NCBI GenBank assembly: GCA_028692715.1
Contig: JAQUWU010000009.1
Location: 59,900 to 123,899, forward strand
Reading direction: 5' to 3'
Length of the DNA stretch: 64,000 nt
From: Paludibacter sp.
GTDB lineage: Bacteria > Bacteroidota > Bacteroidia > Bacteroidales > Paludibacteraceae
Notes under the pieces: model-generated
Seen by the model: only the letters and a program-made list of their open reading frames with translations
What the model was told of the DNA's origin: nothing
Database searches by the model: none
Part shown: piece by piece, positions 8,136 to 17,210 of the stretch
How positions within the stretch are numbered: the stretch's first letter is position 1
Layout of the letters: every line of letters starts with the position of its first letter
Program-made: the position numbers and the translations under genes

Positions 8136-10340
8136 ATGAATGCAGCTCAAATTCACACAACTTATAAGTCAGCTTTACACTTCCTTTCGCAAGGACAGTT
8201 GAAAAATAGTTTTGATAAGATTAAATTGTTAATTCTTGAACTTCAGCAAGGAGAATATTCAGATCGCCTCGAAAATCTTGAACAAAATTATCGTTATTTG
8301 CTTCAATATTATATTTCAGGAGCCGAAGACCCACAGCGAAAAACAGTTTATTCTAAACTTATAGCAAAAATATTTGTACTGAGTTGCGACCTTCGGGAAG
8401 AGTTGTTATTTCGAAATTCGAGTAATTTTGAATTTAGTCAGAAACGATATTTTCCCCATAAGAAACGGTATAATTCCTCACCTGAATTATTTAATGCATT
8501 ACAATATTATCATTCACAGTCTTCACTCTTTAATGAAATAGAAGAAGTACATGAGCTGGAATTGAAAAGACTTCGTGCAAATTATGAATTAATTTTACCT
8601 GAGATGTTCAGTTTGTACTGGCTTACAGGTGATTTTACAACTGATGATAAGAGCGTTCTTCAGAAAATAATGGAAGCTGATTATCCCGGAACTTTTGAAA
8701 AGTGTCTTATAATATCAGCATTAACACTTAATTTGTGGCGGAAATTCGACGAAAGCAAATTGATGATATTACTCGATTATTGTCAGTACCCCGATATGAA
8801 AATACAACAAAGAGGTTTGGTAGGTGTGTGTTTTGTTTTGGCAAAATATAATCGATTCTTGCCTTATTTTCCTGCGGTAAGAAATCGTTTAGTATTATTA
8901 GCTGATAATAACCATGTAGCTGAAAATTTTTTGAACATACTTATATTAATTATTGGAACAGCGGAAACCGAAAAAATCTCAAAAAAAATGCGGGAAGAGA
9001 TTTTGCCGGAAATGATGAAAATTAGTCCATTGCTAAAAGATAAAATGGATACTGACAGTTTGTTAAATGCTGATGAATGGGAGGAAGAAAATCCTGAATG
9101 GCAGGAAATACTTGATAAAAGTGGGGTTTCGGACAAACTGAAAGAGTTGAGTGAATTACAAATGGAAGGTGCCGACGTGTACATGAGCACTTTTTCAATG
9201 TTAAAAAGCTTTCCATTTTTTTCAGAGTTCACTCATTGGTTTATGCCTTTCGATCCAAAATTTAGTTCTGTAAATGAGCTGTTTAAGTCTGAAGAAAAAA
9301 CACTATTGTCTTTTTTTGTAAATAGTATGGTTATGTGCAATTCGGATAAATATTCGTTTTGCCTTAGCGTTCTTCAGATGCCCGAAACCCAGCGGGGATT
9401 GTTGAAGCAGTCATTCCGGATGGAGGCTGAACAAATTGAAGAGCAGGCACGCGAAGAATCAATTTTGACGCCGGATTTTGTTGCAAAAAATGTATCGAAA
9501 CAATATATACAGGATTTATTCCGATTCTTTAAACTTTATCCTCAACATTCCGACTTTAAAGATATGTTCGACTATTCACTGTTGATGCATCGTTCGTATC
9601 TGTTCGATATTCTGTCATCTACCAAAAATTTCAAAATGAGCGTAGCAGAATATTATTTTAAGAAAAATCATTTTTTACAAGCCCTCGAATTGTTTGAAGA
9701 AATTCAGTCTGAATCGATTCCAACTGCTGCATTGTACCAAAAAATAGGGTATTCGTATCAACAAGTATCTCAACTTGAGAATGCAATTGAAGCGTATATA
9801 AAAGCTGATTTGATACAACCGGATGACTTGTGGACTGTACGAAAATTGGCTTTATGTTATCGCTTGTCAGGTAATTTTGAAAAAGCGCTGGAATTTTATC
9901 AACATGTTGATTTTCTGAAACCTAAACAGTTTTCTGTAATGTTGCAAATTGGACATTGCTTGCTCGAATTGGGGAAATATAAAGAGGCATTGAATATCTA
10001 CTTCAAACTGGATGCCGAAAATGAAGATAATATTAAAGTTTGTCGTGCCATTGTTTGGTGTGCATTTATTTCCAAAAATATGGCTCAGGCCGATTATTAT
10101 TCAAAAAAAATTCTTGAACTTGCACCAACATCGCAAGATTATCTGAATGCCGGACATATTGCCTGGTGTCAGAACAATTATAAAGAAACAGTTGAGAACT
10201 ATCGTAAAAGCATTGATTTACAAAATAATAACTGGGAAATATTCAAAGAAAGATTTCATGAAGATAAACCGTGGTTACTCTCAAATGGAGTTGATGACGA
10301 TGAGATCCCATTGATGTTGGATGCTTTGAAAGTAAACTGA
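8136..10340 (+). CDS. Large tetratricopeptide-repeat protein
   Basis: About 734 residues counted from ATG 8136; an in-frame TTG at 8121 is a less likely start. No signal peptide or membrane segment. The N-terminal 450 residues are helical and acidic without a recognised domain. From about residue 500 to 700 there are repeated TPR-like motifs (ALYQKIGYSYQQVSQLENAIEAY, LALCYRLSGNFEKALEFYQ, IGHCLLELGKYKEALNIYF, AGHIAWCQNNYKETVENYRK). Such proteins act as protein-protein scaffolds in the cytoplasm. It lies 50 bp downstream of the Crp-type regulator, and this adjacency suggests shared expression. A specific function cannot be assigned. Confidence 0.8.
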   Translation: MNAAQIHTTYKSALHFLSQGQLKNSFDKIKLLILELQQGEYSDRLENLEQNYRYLLQYYISGAEDPQRKTVYSKLIAKIFVLSCDLREELLFRNSSNFEFSQKRYFPHKKRYNSSPELFNALQYYHSQSSLFNEIEEVHELELKRLRANYELILPEMFSLYWLTGDFTTDDKSVLQKIMEADYPGTFEKCLIISALTLNLWRKFDESKLMILLDYCQYPDMKIQQRGLVGVCFVLAKYNRFLPYFPAVRNRLVLLADNNHVAENFLNILILIIGTAETEKISKKMREEILPEMMKISPLLKDKMDTDSLLNADEWEEENPEWQEILDKSGVSDKLKELSELQMEGADVYMSTFSMLKSFPFFSEFTHWFMPFDPKFSSVNELFKSEEKTLLSFFVNSMVMCNSDKYSFCLSVLQMPETQRGLLKQSFRMEAEQIEEQAREESILTPDFVAKNVSKQYIQDLFRFFKLYPQHSDFKDMFDYSLLMHRSYLFDILSSTKNFKMSVAEYYFKKNHFLQALELFEEIQSESIPTAALYQKIGYSYQQVSQLENAIEAYIKADLIQPDDLWTVRKLALCYRLSGNFEKALEFYQHVDFLKPKQFSVMLQIGHCLLELGKYKEALNIYFKLDAENEDNIKVCRAIVWCAFISKNMAQADYYSKKILELAPTSQDYLNAGHIAWCQNNYKETVENYRKSIDLQNNNWEIFKERFHEDKPWLLSNGVDDDEIPLMLDALKVN

Positions 10341-10434
10341 GAGAAGAGAGTGGGTGTCAAGTTTATAAAGTTCATAAAGACTTAATTTGTACGTTGTCGT
10401 GTTGAGTTATCAATTATCAACTACCAACTCCCGA

Positions 10435-11649
10435 CTAAAGTCGATACCCCAATCCCCATTCAATAAACTCGGCTTTTTGCAAATGTGTTTTCAGACCAAG
10501 TGAAATAAAATAATGTTTCGAAAAAGCATATTTTAACGAAGCACGGGTGTAAAACCAACCATCTTCATTATCAATGTTGTAAGAGTAAATTAATGGTTTT
10601 TTTTGAGTTGAGTTTATTAATTCTCCTTGAGAATCACATGGCTCCAAATTTTTAAGGGGATTATACAGATACAAACCAAAGTGCATTCCTGCACTCAGTT
10701 TTCCAAAAACCAATTCAGGTCGCAAACTTAAACCTACTCTGATTTTGTTTTTCAATTCATCGGTTGTAAGAAATGTTCTTTTAAACATCGTATTGCCATT
10801 GTAGACTCCATCATAAAACCCATCAATTCCCATTCCTAATCTCAGATTATTCCCTAATTGTCTGTACGCTCCAAAGGCCAGTGAAGCTATCGGATACATT
10901 TTGTCATCTTTGTAGTATAGCTCACGAGCGCCACCTGAAACAATAACATCAAAAGAAAATTTTTGCGGAAGTGAAGAAGTTCCTTTTTTTTGAGGTGCTA
11001 TATAAGTCTTGAAACTAGGAAAATAGGTAAATCCAACACTCGCATTGAGCATATTAATCCCTGAGTTTGGTTGAAAAAAACTACCGTTAGAGGCGTGATT
11101 CCAATTGTATGCTGCTACTAACGATAATCCCGAGAATAAAGGTACTTCCATATTTCCTCCACCGGCAAAATAAATATTCAGGATAGAACCAATAGCCGCA
11201 TTTGCCTGATTTAGTTCACCGTTCGGGGAACTCAATGTGTTTTCGAGATGTGGAGTATTGTTGTAACGTTTATTTAGAAAACTCGCTCCGACACCGGCTT
11301 TCAGATTTAGTTTGAAGAAACCGGTATTTATCAGTTTTAAATTCATATAGGGATAAATCGCCAATAATTGACCGAGCATTTCGGGATTCCCGAGATCCAG
11401 TCCTACTAATCCAATACCAAGCGTGGGAAAGTTATAATACTGATGCCAGGGCTTTTCACCCATTGTTTTCCATTCAATGGCTAACTCGGCACCCTGAACA
11501 GGATCTTTAACAAGGTTTTCCAAATGAACGGTATGTTTCAGAATACTTCCATAAATATACTCCGCTTTAAATTGATAAGCAGTATTTGTTTGTGCTTGTG
11601 AAAGTGTTGTGAGGAATAAAATGATAAAAATATTCAGCGTTTTTCTCAT
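10435..11649 (-). CDS. Outer-membrane acyloxyacyl hydrolase / PagL-like lipid A deacylase
   Basis: Counted from ATG at 11649 the protein has 404 residues and opens with a signal peptide (MRKTLNIFIILFLTTLSQAQ). An upstream ATG at 11682 would put a charged stretch in front of the signal, so it is rejected. The N-terminal half shows the PagL-like pattern: beta strands, then YNWNHASNGSFFQPNSGIN, where His and Ser stand as in the catalytic pair of Pseudomonas PagL. The family removes an acyl chain from lipid A in the outer membrane. The C-terminal half, about 200 residues of further beta strands, is longer than classic PagL (about 150 residues) but is usual for Bacteroidota members. Activity is inferred. 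Confidence 0.7.
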   Translation of the reverse strand: MRKTLNIFIILFLTTLSQAQTNTAYQFKAEYIYGSILKHTVHLENLVKDPVQGAELAIEWKTMGEKPWHQYYNFPTLGIGLVGLDLGNPEMLGQLLAIYPYMNLKLINTGFFKLNLKAGVGASFLNKRYNNTPHLENTLSSPNGELNQANAAIGSILNIYFAGGGNMEVPLFSGLSLVAAYNWNHASNGSFFQPNSGINMLNASVGFTYFPSFKTYIAPQKKGTSSLPQKFSFDVIVSGGARELYYKDDKMYPIASLAFGAYRQLGNNLRLGMGIDGFYDGVYNGNTMFKRTFLTTDELKNKIRVGLSLRPELVFGKLSAGMHFGLYLYNPLKNLEPCDSQGELINSTQKKPLIYSYNIDNEDGWFYTRASLKYAFSKHYFISLGLKTHLQKAEFIEWGLGYRL

Positions 11650-11807
11650 TGTTAAGCAGAAAATGATTTTATACCGATTCAATTATTTTGGTTACCTTTG
11701 ACATCGCAAATGTAATAAAAAAACAAGACAGGCATTCAGTTGTAAGTAAGATATTCAATTTTATGAGTATACGTTTTGTTTTCTAATTATTTCTTGCAAC
11801 ACTATTA

Positions 11808-12023
11808 AACGACTGACCTCGTTCGGTGAACCGAAAAATGGAGTGAAGTAGGCGTAGAAAACTTTTCTGTTTGAGTCTCGACGTATTCCGTCGAGGCGAG
11901 TTTAAAAGTTTTCAGACTACAAACGACTAATTTTTCGAGTGAAGCGGGCGCAGTCTTGAACTTTTTTGCTTCGTTTTTTTGTTCAAGCCAAAAAATGAAG
12001 TGGGGTTTAGGGGCAAAGCCCCT
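11808..12023 (+). repeat. Interspersed repeat, copy 1 (direct partner at 63838-64000)
   Basis: It contains GTAGGCGTAGAAAACTTTTC, a CTCGACGTATTCCGTCGAG hairpin, and GAGTTTAAAAGTTTTCAG. It ends with a GGGGCAAAGCCCC hairpin (12010-12022). The copy near the window end has the same order with CTCGACATATTTCGTCGAG. A frame extending gldF backwards through this repeat is an artefact. Confidence 0.75.
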
Positions 12024-12078
12024 GTTATTCAATTATATATTTATAAAAGCAAATGCGAATGATAATCTAATTCATTTT

Positions 12079-12807
12079 ATGTTTTCAATTTTAAAAAAAG
12101 AACTTCGATCGTTTTTTAGTAGTGCAACCGGTTATATCGTTATCGGCATTTTTTTGTTGCTTACCAGCTTGTTTCTCTGGATTGTTCCAGGAGATTATAA
12201 TATTTTAGACAGTGGATATGCCAATGTGGATGGATTGTTTTATTTAGCTCCATGGCTTTTTTTGTTTCTTTGTCCGGCAGTGACGATGCGTTTTTTTGCC
12301 GAAGAAAAGCAAACAGGAACATGGGAATTAATTCAAACAAAACCTATCACAAAATCTGCAATTGTTTTTGGAAAATACCTTGCCGGTTGGTTGCTAGTTG
12401 TCATAGCACTTTTACCATCATTATTATATTATTTCAGTGTTTCATACCTTGCCGAACCAATTGGGAATGTTGATTCCGGAGCTTTTTGGGGCTCATTTAT
12501 CGGACTGTTCTTTCTGGCAGCTGTATATGTTGCAATAGGAATATTTTCATCGTCGCTATCTAATAACCAGATTGTTTCCTTTGTGATGGCTGTTGTTTTA
12601 AGCTTCTTTTTTTATTATGGCTTTGACCTCTTATCCGATTTATTTAACACAGGACGGTCAATACAATTTATAGAAACACTGGGAGTTCATGCTCATTATA
12701 AATCTATGAGCCGCGGGGTGATTGATTCACGCGACTTGCTGTATTTCATATTAGTGAGTGGCATCTTTTTGTGGGGAACAGTTTTTAAAGTGAGTAGAAA
12801 ACAGTAA
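12079..12807 (+). CDS. gldF: ABC-transporter permease GldF (gliding-associated)
   Basis: From ATG 12079 the product has 242 residues, the family's normal length, and begins MFSILKKELRSFFSSATGY like other GldF proteins. Six hydrophobic segments are visible, with the conserved MRFFAEEKQTGTWELIQTKPI motif between helices two and three. GldF, with GldG and the ATPase GldA, forms an inner-membrane ABC transporter associated with gliding in Flavobacterium. Many non-gliding Bacteroidota keep it. In most genomes gldG follows directly; here it does not. The stop codon lies inside a 7-bp tandem repeat, followed by a MITE-like element and then surE. Confidence 0.85.
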   Translation: MFSILKKELRSFFSSATGYIVIGIFLLLTSLFLWIVPGDYNILDSGYANVDGLFYLAPWLFLFLCPAVTMRFFAEEKQTGTWELIQTKPITKSAIVFGKYLAGWLLVVIALLPSLLYYFSVSYLAEPIGNVDSGAFWGSFIGLFFLAAVYVAIGIFSSSLSNNQIVSFVMAVVLSFFFYYGFDLLSDLFNTGRSIQFIETLGVHAHYKSMSRGVIDSRDLLYFILVSGIFLWGTVFKVSRKQ

Positions 12808-12840
12808 ACAGTAAACAGTAAACAGTAAACAGTAAACAGT
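12798..12840 (+). repeat. Heptanucleotide tandem repeat overlapping the end of gldF
   Basis: About six copies of AAACAGT in tandem. The first supplies the last codons and the TAA of gldF. Confidence 0.9.
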
Positions 12841-12905
12841 AGGTAGTAGGTGTGTGATTATAATTATATAAAATCGACCAATTTACCCCTTAATTAATTT
12901 TCGTG

Positions 12906-13063
12906 ACTACTCAGCACTTCAAGAAGTACTTCATTTGACGTTTTTAGGGAAATTGCAGAGTAAAAAAAATATATTTTTCACAAAAAAACAGCCAAATTAA
13001 AGCGCATAAATGATAAATGTCGCTCCAGAGCTCCCCCTTTAGGGGGTTGGGGGGCTGAGTAGT
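12906..13063 (+). repeat. MITE-like element, copy 1 (inverted partner at 54196-54378)
   Basis: Terminal inverted repeats ACTACTCAGC (12906-12915) and GCTGAGTAGT (13054-13063). The interior contains ACTTCAAGAAGTACTTCATT, AAATTGCAGAG, GCGCATAAATGATAAATGTC and a CTCCCCCTTTAGGGGG palindrome. The partner 41 kb away is inverted and 25 bp longer within the C/G palindrome. Confidence 0.85.
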
Positions 13064-13089
13064 TACTAATTCACTTTGCAAAAAATAAT

Positions 13090-13138
13090 GGTACGCAAAA
13101 ACCTTTTGATGTCAGAAGAACTCAAAAGCGTTTGAAAG
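13090..13138 (-). repeat. Interspersed repeat containing CAAACGCTTTTGAG (partner at 17510-17554)
   Basis: GGTACGC, ACCTTTTGA and CTCAAAAGCGTTTGAAA occur in this order. The reverse complement of the region at 17510-17554 has the same order with about 88% identity by eye. Confidence 0.6.
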
Positions 13139-13185
13139 CTTGTAGCAAAGCCGTTAAAATGAGTTAAGAATAAAGATAAAGAAAT

Positions 13186-13962
13186 ATGATAGATAAAATA
13201 AAAAGACCATTAATATTAATTACAAATGATGATGGTGCGGATGCAAAAGGCATTCAGGTGTTGACAAGATTAATGTGTGAAATAGGTGATGTGGTAGTGG
13301 TTGCACCTGATGGACCACGTTCGGCTCAATCAAATGCACTCACTGTAACTCAACCCATTCGTTTTAAAACGATTGAACTTAGTGATGGTTTGAAACTTTA
13401 TACCTGTACCGGTACACCAACCGACTGCGTGAAACTGGCATTGAACGAAATTGTTGAACGCAAACCCGATTTGCTTGTTTCAGGAATAAACCATGGTTCC
13501 AATGCTGCGATAAATGTAATTTATTCCGGAACAATGGGAGCAGTTTTGGAAGGTTGTGAAAATGGGATTTTATCTATTGGTTTTTCAATTTGTGACCATT
13601 CATTAAATGCCGATTTCACTACCTTTGAACCTTATATTTTACAAATTGTTCGTGAAACATTGAAAAACGGTTTAGCTCATGGAACTTGTCTGAACGTAAA
13701 TTCACCTGTTAATCAAATTTTGGGCGTAAAAGTTGCCCGACAATGTGATGGTAAATGGTCGAAAGAATATGCCAGACGAACTGATCCAGTGGGAAGAGAT
13801 TATTTTTGGTTGACAGGTCAGTTTGAAAATCATGAACCGGAATCGAAAGATACCGATGAATGGGCATTGGCGAACGGATTTATTTCTATCGTTCCAACCA
13901 AAATTGATTTAACAGCTTATGAAGCAATGAATGCCGTAAGTGAATGGAAATTTGAAATTTAA
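13186..13962 (+). CDS. surE: 5'/3'-nucleotidase SurE
   Basis: 258 residues, normal length. The metal-site residues are readable: N14-D15-D16 in LITNDDG, S46 in PDGPRSAQSN and N102 in VSGINHGSN. Other family blocks are GTPTDCVKLAL and IYSGTMGAVLEG. SurE is a cytoplasmic metal-dependent phosphatase acting on nucleoside monophosphates. It heads a probable operon with a small membrane protein (50 bp gap) and lpxB (42 bp gap), an arrangement seen repeatedly in Bacteroidota. The region upstream is a MITE-like element plus another repeat, so no distinct promoter is obvious. Confidence 0.95.
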   Translation: MIDKIKRPLILITNDDGADAKGIQVLTRLMCEIGDVVVVAPDGPRSAQSNALTVTQPIRFKTIELSDGLKLYTCTGTPTDCVKLALNEIVERKPDLLVSGINHGSNAAINVIYSGTMGAVLEGCENGILSIGFSICDHSLNADFTTFEPYILQIVRETLKNGLAHGTCLNVNSPVNQILGVKVARQCDGKWSKEYARRTDPVGRDYFWLTGQFENHEPESKDTDEWALANGFISIVPTKIDLTAYEAMNAVSEWKFEI

Positions 13963-14012
13963 CTAATAATTAATAATTGACAATTAATAATTGATAAATC
14001 ACTAATTATCCA

Positions 14013-14297
14013 ATGACAAAGTTCGATAAATTTCTATACGGGTTTATTCCGGGATTATTTCTGCCGGTATTGTTTATGTGGGTTTATTTGGCTCGTTTTT
14101 ATCCCGGTGATTTATCCTTTTTTGAAATTCTGAAAGATTTATATCCCAGTCCATTATTTGGAAAAATACTAATGCTATCGTCGATACCAAATATGGTTTT
14201 TGTATTTGTTTTTTATAAATCCGATAGTTTCAAAATAGCTACCGGCGTTTTATTAAGTGGAATGATTTTTTTTATTGCCAGTATTTTTATGCAATAA
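14013..14297 (+). CDS. Small membrane protein between surE and lpxB
   Basis: A 94-residue protein with three predicted transmembrane helices (about 10-30, 50-67 and 73-92) and short loops. It has no known domain that I recognise. It sits between surE and lpxB, both of which read the same way with short gaps, so it is cotranscribed with them. A gene of this size in this place is usual in Bacteroidota, which suggests a link to lipid A or envelope work, but that is inference from context only. Confidence 0.75.
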   Translation: MTKFDKFLYGFIPGLFLPVLFMWVYLARFYPGDLSFFEILKDLYPSPLFGKILMLSSIPNMVFVFVFYKSDSFKIATGVLLSGMIFFIASIFMQ

Positions 14298-14339
14298 ACA
14301 AATATCCTAACTCCAATCAATCAACCAATCAACCAAGTC

Positions 14340-15476
14340 ATGCGTTATTTTATCATTGCCGGTGAAGCTTCGGGCGATTTACATGCTTCAAACCTAATGC
14401 AGGAACTTAAAAAGCAAGATTCTAATGCCGACTTTTGTTTTTTGGGAGGTGACCTTATGGCTGCACAAGGTGGTCAACTGATAAAACATTATCGTCAAAT
14501 GGCTTTTATGGGATTTGTTGCGGTGCTATTGAATGCAAAAACCATCCTTAAAAATATGGACGATTGCAAAAGTGCCATTTCAGCATTTAAACCTGATGTG
14601 GTAATTTTAGTAGACTATCCAAGTTTTAATTTACGCATTGCCAGATTTGTAAAGGAAAATTTTAAGACACCGGTGTATTATTATATTTCACCAAAAATAT
14701 GGGCTTGGAAAGAATACCGGATAAAGGAAATAAAAAAATACATCGATAAAATGTTTACGATTTTTCCTTTCGAAACTGAATTTTATGCTAAGCATAATTA
14801 TAAAGTGGATTATGTTGGAAACCCCACGGTTGATTCAATTTCAAATCGGCCAAATCAAGAACAAAGCTTTCATGAGTTCTGCAAGAAAAATGACTTATTA
14901 AATAAACCCATCATAGCACTTTTAGCCGGAAGCCGGAAGCAGGAAATCTCAGCCTGTTTGCCTCGCATGATAGAGGCTGCTGAAAATTATTCGGAATATC
15001 AGGTTGTAATTAGTGGTGCCCCGGGAATTGACAAGGAGTATTATCAAACAACCTTAAAGAATCCCAATGTCAGATTAGTATTTGATCAGACCTACGATTT
15101 GCTTCAACATTCCGATGCCGCAATTGTAAATTCCGGTACAGCAACGCTCGAAACAGCCCTTATAGGGACTCCTCAGGTGGTTGTATATTATCAATCTCTT
15201 GGTCGACTAGCTTACTTAATGAAAAATCTGGTGATAAAAGTTAAGTATATTTCACTGGTCAATTTGATTGCCGAAAAAGAAGTGGTAAAGGAATTGATTG
15301 CTCATTTATTCACCGTGAAAAACATGACCGATGAACTAGCCAAAATACTGAAAGATGATTCGTATAGAAAAAAAATGATTGCAGAATATGGTAGAATTAG
15401 GAATATCTTGGGAGAAAAAGGAGCTGCTGAAAAGGCGGCAGGAATGATGATTTCATCTCTGGTTATTAGTGATTAG
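14340..15476 (+). CDS. lpxB: Lipid-A-disaccharide synthase
   Basis: 378 residues, normal for LpxB (GT19, GT-B fold). Family blocks: YFIIAGEASGDLHASNLM at the N-terminus, VILVDYPSFNLRIA, YYISPKIWAWKEYRIKEIKKYID, FPFETEFY and YVGNPTVDS in the first domain; LLAGSRKQEI, NSGTATLETALIGTPQVVVY in the second. It joins UDP-2,3-diacylglucosamine and lipid X to make lipid A disaccharide at the inner face of the inner membrane. It is the last gene of the surE operon. Its last residues LVISD and stop are encoded by the start of a TGATTAG tandem repeat, suggesting that the 3' end has been overwritten or duplicated outward. Confidence 0.95.
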   Translation: MRYFIIAGEASGDLHASNLMQELKKQDSNADFCFLGGDLMAAQGGQLIKHYRQMAFMGFVAVLLNAKTILKNMDDCKSAISAFKPDVVILVDYPSFNLRIARFVKENFKTPVYYYISPKIWAWKEYRIKEIKKYIDKMFTIFPFETEFYAKHNYKVDYVGNPTVDSISNRPNQEQSFHEFCKKNDLLNKPIIALLAGSRKQEISACLPRMIEAAENYSEYQVVISGAPGIDKEYYQTTLKNPNVRLVFDQTYDLLQHSDAAIVNSGTATLETALIGTPQVVVYYQSLGRLAYLMKNLVIKVKYISLVNLIAEKEVVKELIAHLFTVKNMTDELAKILKDDSYRKKMIAEYGRIRNILGEKGAAEKAAGMMISSLVISD

Positions 15477-15612
15477 TGATTAGTGATTAGTTTTGAGTTC
15501 TGAGTTCTGAGTTTTGAATGAGAAGTTCTGAGTAGGAAGTTTTGAGTGAGGAGTAAAGAGTTCTGATTAGTTTTGAGTTTTGAGTAGGAAGTTAAGAGTT
15601 CTGAGTTGGGAG
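15465..15612 (+). repeat. Low-complexity tandem repeats (TTAGTGA and GAGTTCTGAGTTTT types)
   Basis: Tandem TTAGTGA units begin within the lpxB 3' end and pass into degenerate GAGTTCTGAGTTTTGAG units. Similar tracts lie after other genes in the window. Frames through it are repeat artefacts. Confidence 0.8.
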
Positions 15613-15615
15613 TTA

Positions 15616-15693
15616 AGGGACGTAGTCCTGATATCTTTGTAGAAAAAATGTAACACCCAACCAACAGAGGCACGTAGTGCTGATATCTATATT
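15616..15693 (+). repeat. Double-hairpin repeat, copy 1 (others at 17305-17407 and 51050-51125)
   Basis: Two half-elements: GGACGTAGTCC followed by TGATATCTTTGTAG, then GGCACGTAGTGCT followed by TGATATCTATATT. Compared with the third copy (GGCGCGTAGCGCT), the second stem shows a compensated A-T to G-C change. Confidence 0.75.
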
Positions 15694-15814
15694 CAAAATG
15701 ACAATTATAATACCGTCCCAAGACCCTCCCTCATTCTTCAGGAGGAAATCCTAAAGGAATGTGAAGAGTGGTGTGCGAGACGATTTACGATTTTATATAT
15801 TAGTTTCTATATCT

Positions 15815-15934
15815 AAGTAAATGGAACAAATTAATGTACCATTTAGAAACATTAATAGAACCTGCCTGCTGCAGGCAGGTTCTATTCTTAAATATTTTCA
15901 TGCAAAATACGACATTATTTGTTTTCAATTACTT
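15815..15934 (+). repeat. Long-hairpin element, short form (long form at 48702-48961)
   Basis: Left arm from AAGTAAATGGAACAAATTAA to ATTAATAGAAC and right arm from GTTCTATTCTTAAATATT to CAATTACTT are imperfect reverse complements. Between them is only the palindrome CTGCCTGCTGCAGGCAG. The long form has the same arms with about 150 other bases inside. Confidence 0.8.
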
Positions 15935-15937
15935 CTT

Positions 15938-15970
15938 AGTGATAGCACGACTTTAAGTCGTACTATCACT
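15938..15970. repeat. 33-nt hairpin, 16-nt arms around one base
   Basis: AGTGATAGCACGACTT, a central T, then AAGTCGTACTATCACT. One mismatch (C against A). Same architecture as the hairpin at 16218-16250. Confidence 0.7.
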
Positions 15971-16098
15971 AGGATGAAGTCAAAAGGTTTATAGGTGCCG
16001 ATCCTCAAAATATCTGAAAGATCTTTGGTTAAAAGGATTCAATAGCAAATCAACAAGATTCAATTATTAAATTTATCAGTTATTAAAAAGCTTTTTTG

Positions 16099-16106
16099 TA
16101 CATTTG
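16099..16106 (+). promoter_or_regulatory. Possible upstream -7 element
   Basis: TACATTTG matches TAnnTTTG but lies 268 nt before the next gene, with two hairpin regions between. The rest of 15971-16373 shows nothing I can assign beyond the hairpin and promoter elements listed separately. Confidence 0.3.
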
Positions 16107-16217
16107 CGTTTAAAAAAAATTCTATTAAGTCCGTCGGGAGTTTAATATGAAATTAAATTTAAAACAAAGAAATAGAACGCATTTTTTCACAGATGGAATA
16201 TATTTATAAGCAGTTTA

Positions 16218-16250
16218 AGACCTAACAGGTTTTGAAAACCTGTTAGGTCT
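16218..16250. repeat. 33-nt perfect hairpin, 16-nt arms around one base
   Basis: AGACCTAACAGGTTTT, a central G, then AAAACCTGTTAGGTCT. Followed by GTTTTACT, so it could also terminate transcription. GACCTAACAGG hairpins of this kind are dispersed in some Bacteroidota genomes. Confidence 0.75.
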
Positions 16251-16330
16251 GTTTTACTAAGAACAAACTATCAGAAATGATATAAACATATTATTCAGTA
16301 CTATAAGGTTAATAAATTTACTGCGAAAAA

Positions 16331-16338
16331 TATCTTTG
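16331..16338 (+). promoter_or_regulatory. Candidate -7 promoter element for the ABC permease
   Basis: TATCTTTG matches TAnnTTTG, 36 nt before the ATG at 16374. It would be the promoter that opens the polysaccharide locus. Confidence 0.5.
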
Positions 16339-16373
16339 TTTGAAACTTAACTATAAATTAAGAATAATAAAAT

Positions 16374-17210
16374 ATGGAATTTACTACCGTCATAAAACCT
16401 AAAAACAAACTTTTTGATGTCGATTTTAAAGAATTGTGGCATTACAAGGATTTGTTTTCAATGTTTGTAAAACGTGATATTATCACTCAGTATAAACAAA
16501 CAATTCTTGGTCCTGCCTGGTTTTTTATTCAACCAGCTATTACGACTATCATGTATATGGTAGTTTTCGGTGGAATTGCTAAAATACCAACCGACGGACT
16601 GCCACAACCTCTGTTTTATCTGGCAGGGATTGTTTGCTGGCAATATTTTGCCGATTGTTTAAATAAAACTTCTAGTACGTTTACCACCAATCAGGGCATT
16701 TTCGGTAAAGTGTATTTCCCACGACTAATTGTACCACTGGCAACAGTTTCGTCCAATCTGGTGCGAATGGGAATTCAGTTTCTTATGTTTATTGCCGTTT
16801 ATATATATTTTGTATTAACTGGTGTATCAGTTGCACCTAATATTTATATTTTACTTATTCCACTGCTAATTATTATGTTGGCGGGTTTGGCACTTGGTTT
16901 CGGAATTATTATTTCTTCCATGACGACTAAATATCGTGATTTGACATTATTATTTACTTTCGTTGTACAACTTTGGATGTATGCCACGCCTATTATCTAC
17001 CCATTAAGTACTATGTCACCCAAAAAGCAGATGATTATGTCTCTTAATCCGGTTACTTCTATTGTGGAAACTTTTAAATACGGAACCATGGGAGTGGGTA
17101 CTTTTAGCTGGGGAATGCTGGGCTATAGCTTTGTATTTATGGTGGTGCTAATGAGCATCGGGATAGTGGTGTTTAATAAAGTGCAACGCAGCTTTATGGA
17201 CACTGTTTAA
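16374..17210 (+). CDS. wzm: Polysaccharide ABC-exporter permease, Wzm type
   Basis: 278 residues, the normal size of ABC-2 type O-antigen/teichoate permeases. An N-terminal amphipathic region (KELWHYKDLFSMFVKRDIITQYKQT) precedes six transmembrane helices, with the conserved LGPAWFFIQPAI segment and YATPIIYPLS before the last pair. With Wzt it moves undecaprenyl-diphosphate-linked glycan across the inner membrane. Its expected partner gene is not adjacent: 920 bp of repeats separate the two, and each has its own promoter-like motif. It is the first gene of the polysaccharide locus. Confidence 0.9.
   Translation: MEFTTVIKPKNKLFDVDFKELWHYKDLFSMFVKRDIITQYKQTILGPAWFFIQPAITTIMYMVVFGGIAKIPTDGLPQPLFYLAGIVCWQYFADCLNKTSSTFTTNQGIFGKVYFPRLIVPLATVSSNLVRMGIQFLMFIAVYIYFVLTGVSVAPNIYILLIPLLIIMLAGLALGFGIIISSMTTKYRDLTLLFTFVVQLWMYATPIIYPLSTMSPKKQMIMSLNPVTSIVETFKYGTMGVGTFSWGMLGYSFVFMVVLMSIGIVVFNKVQRSFMDTV

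Noticed and set aside
15473-15721. 82-codon minus-strand frame after lpxB
   Set aside because: It consists of low-complexity tandem repeats; the peptide is a repetition of SK-LRTQN-like units.
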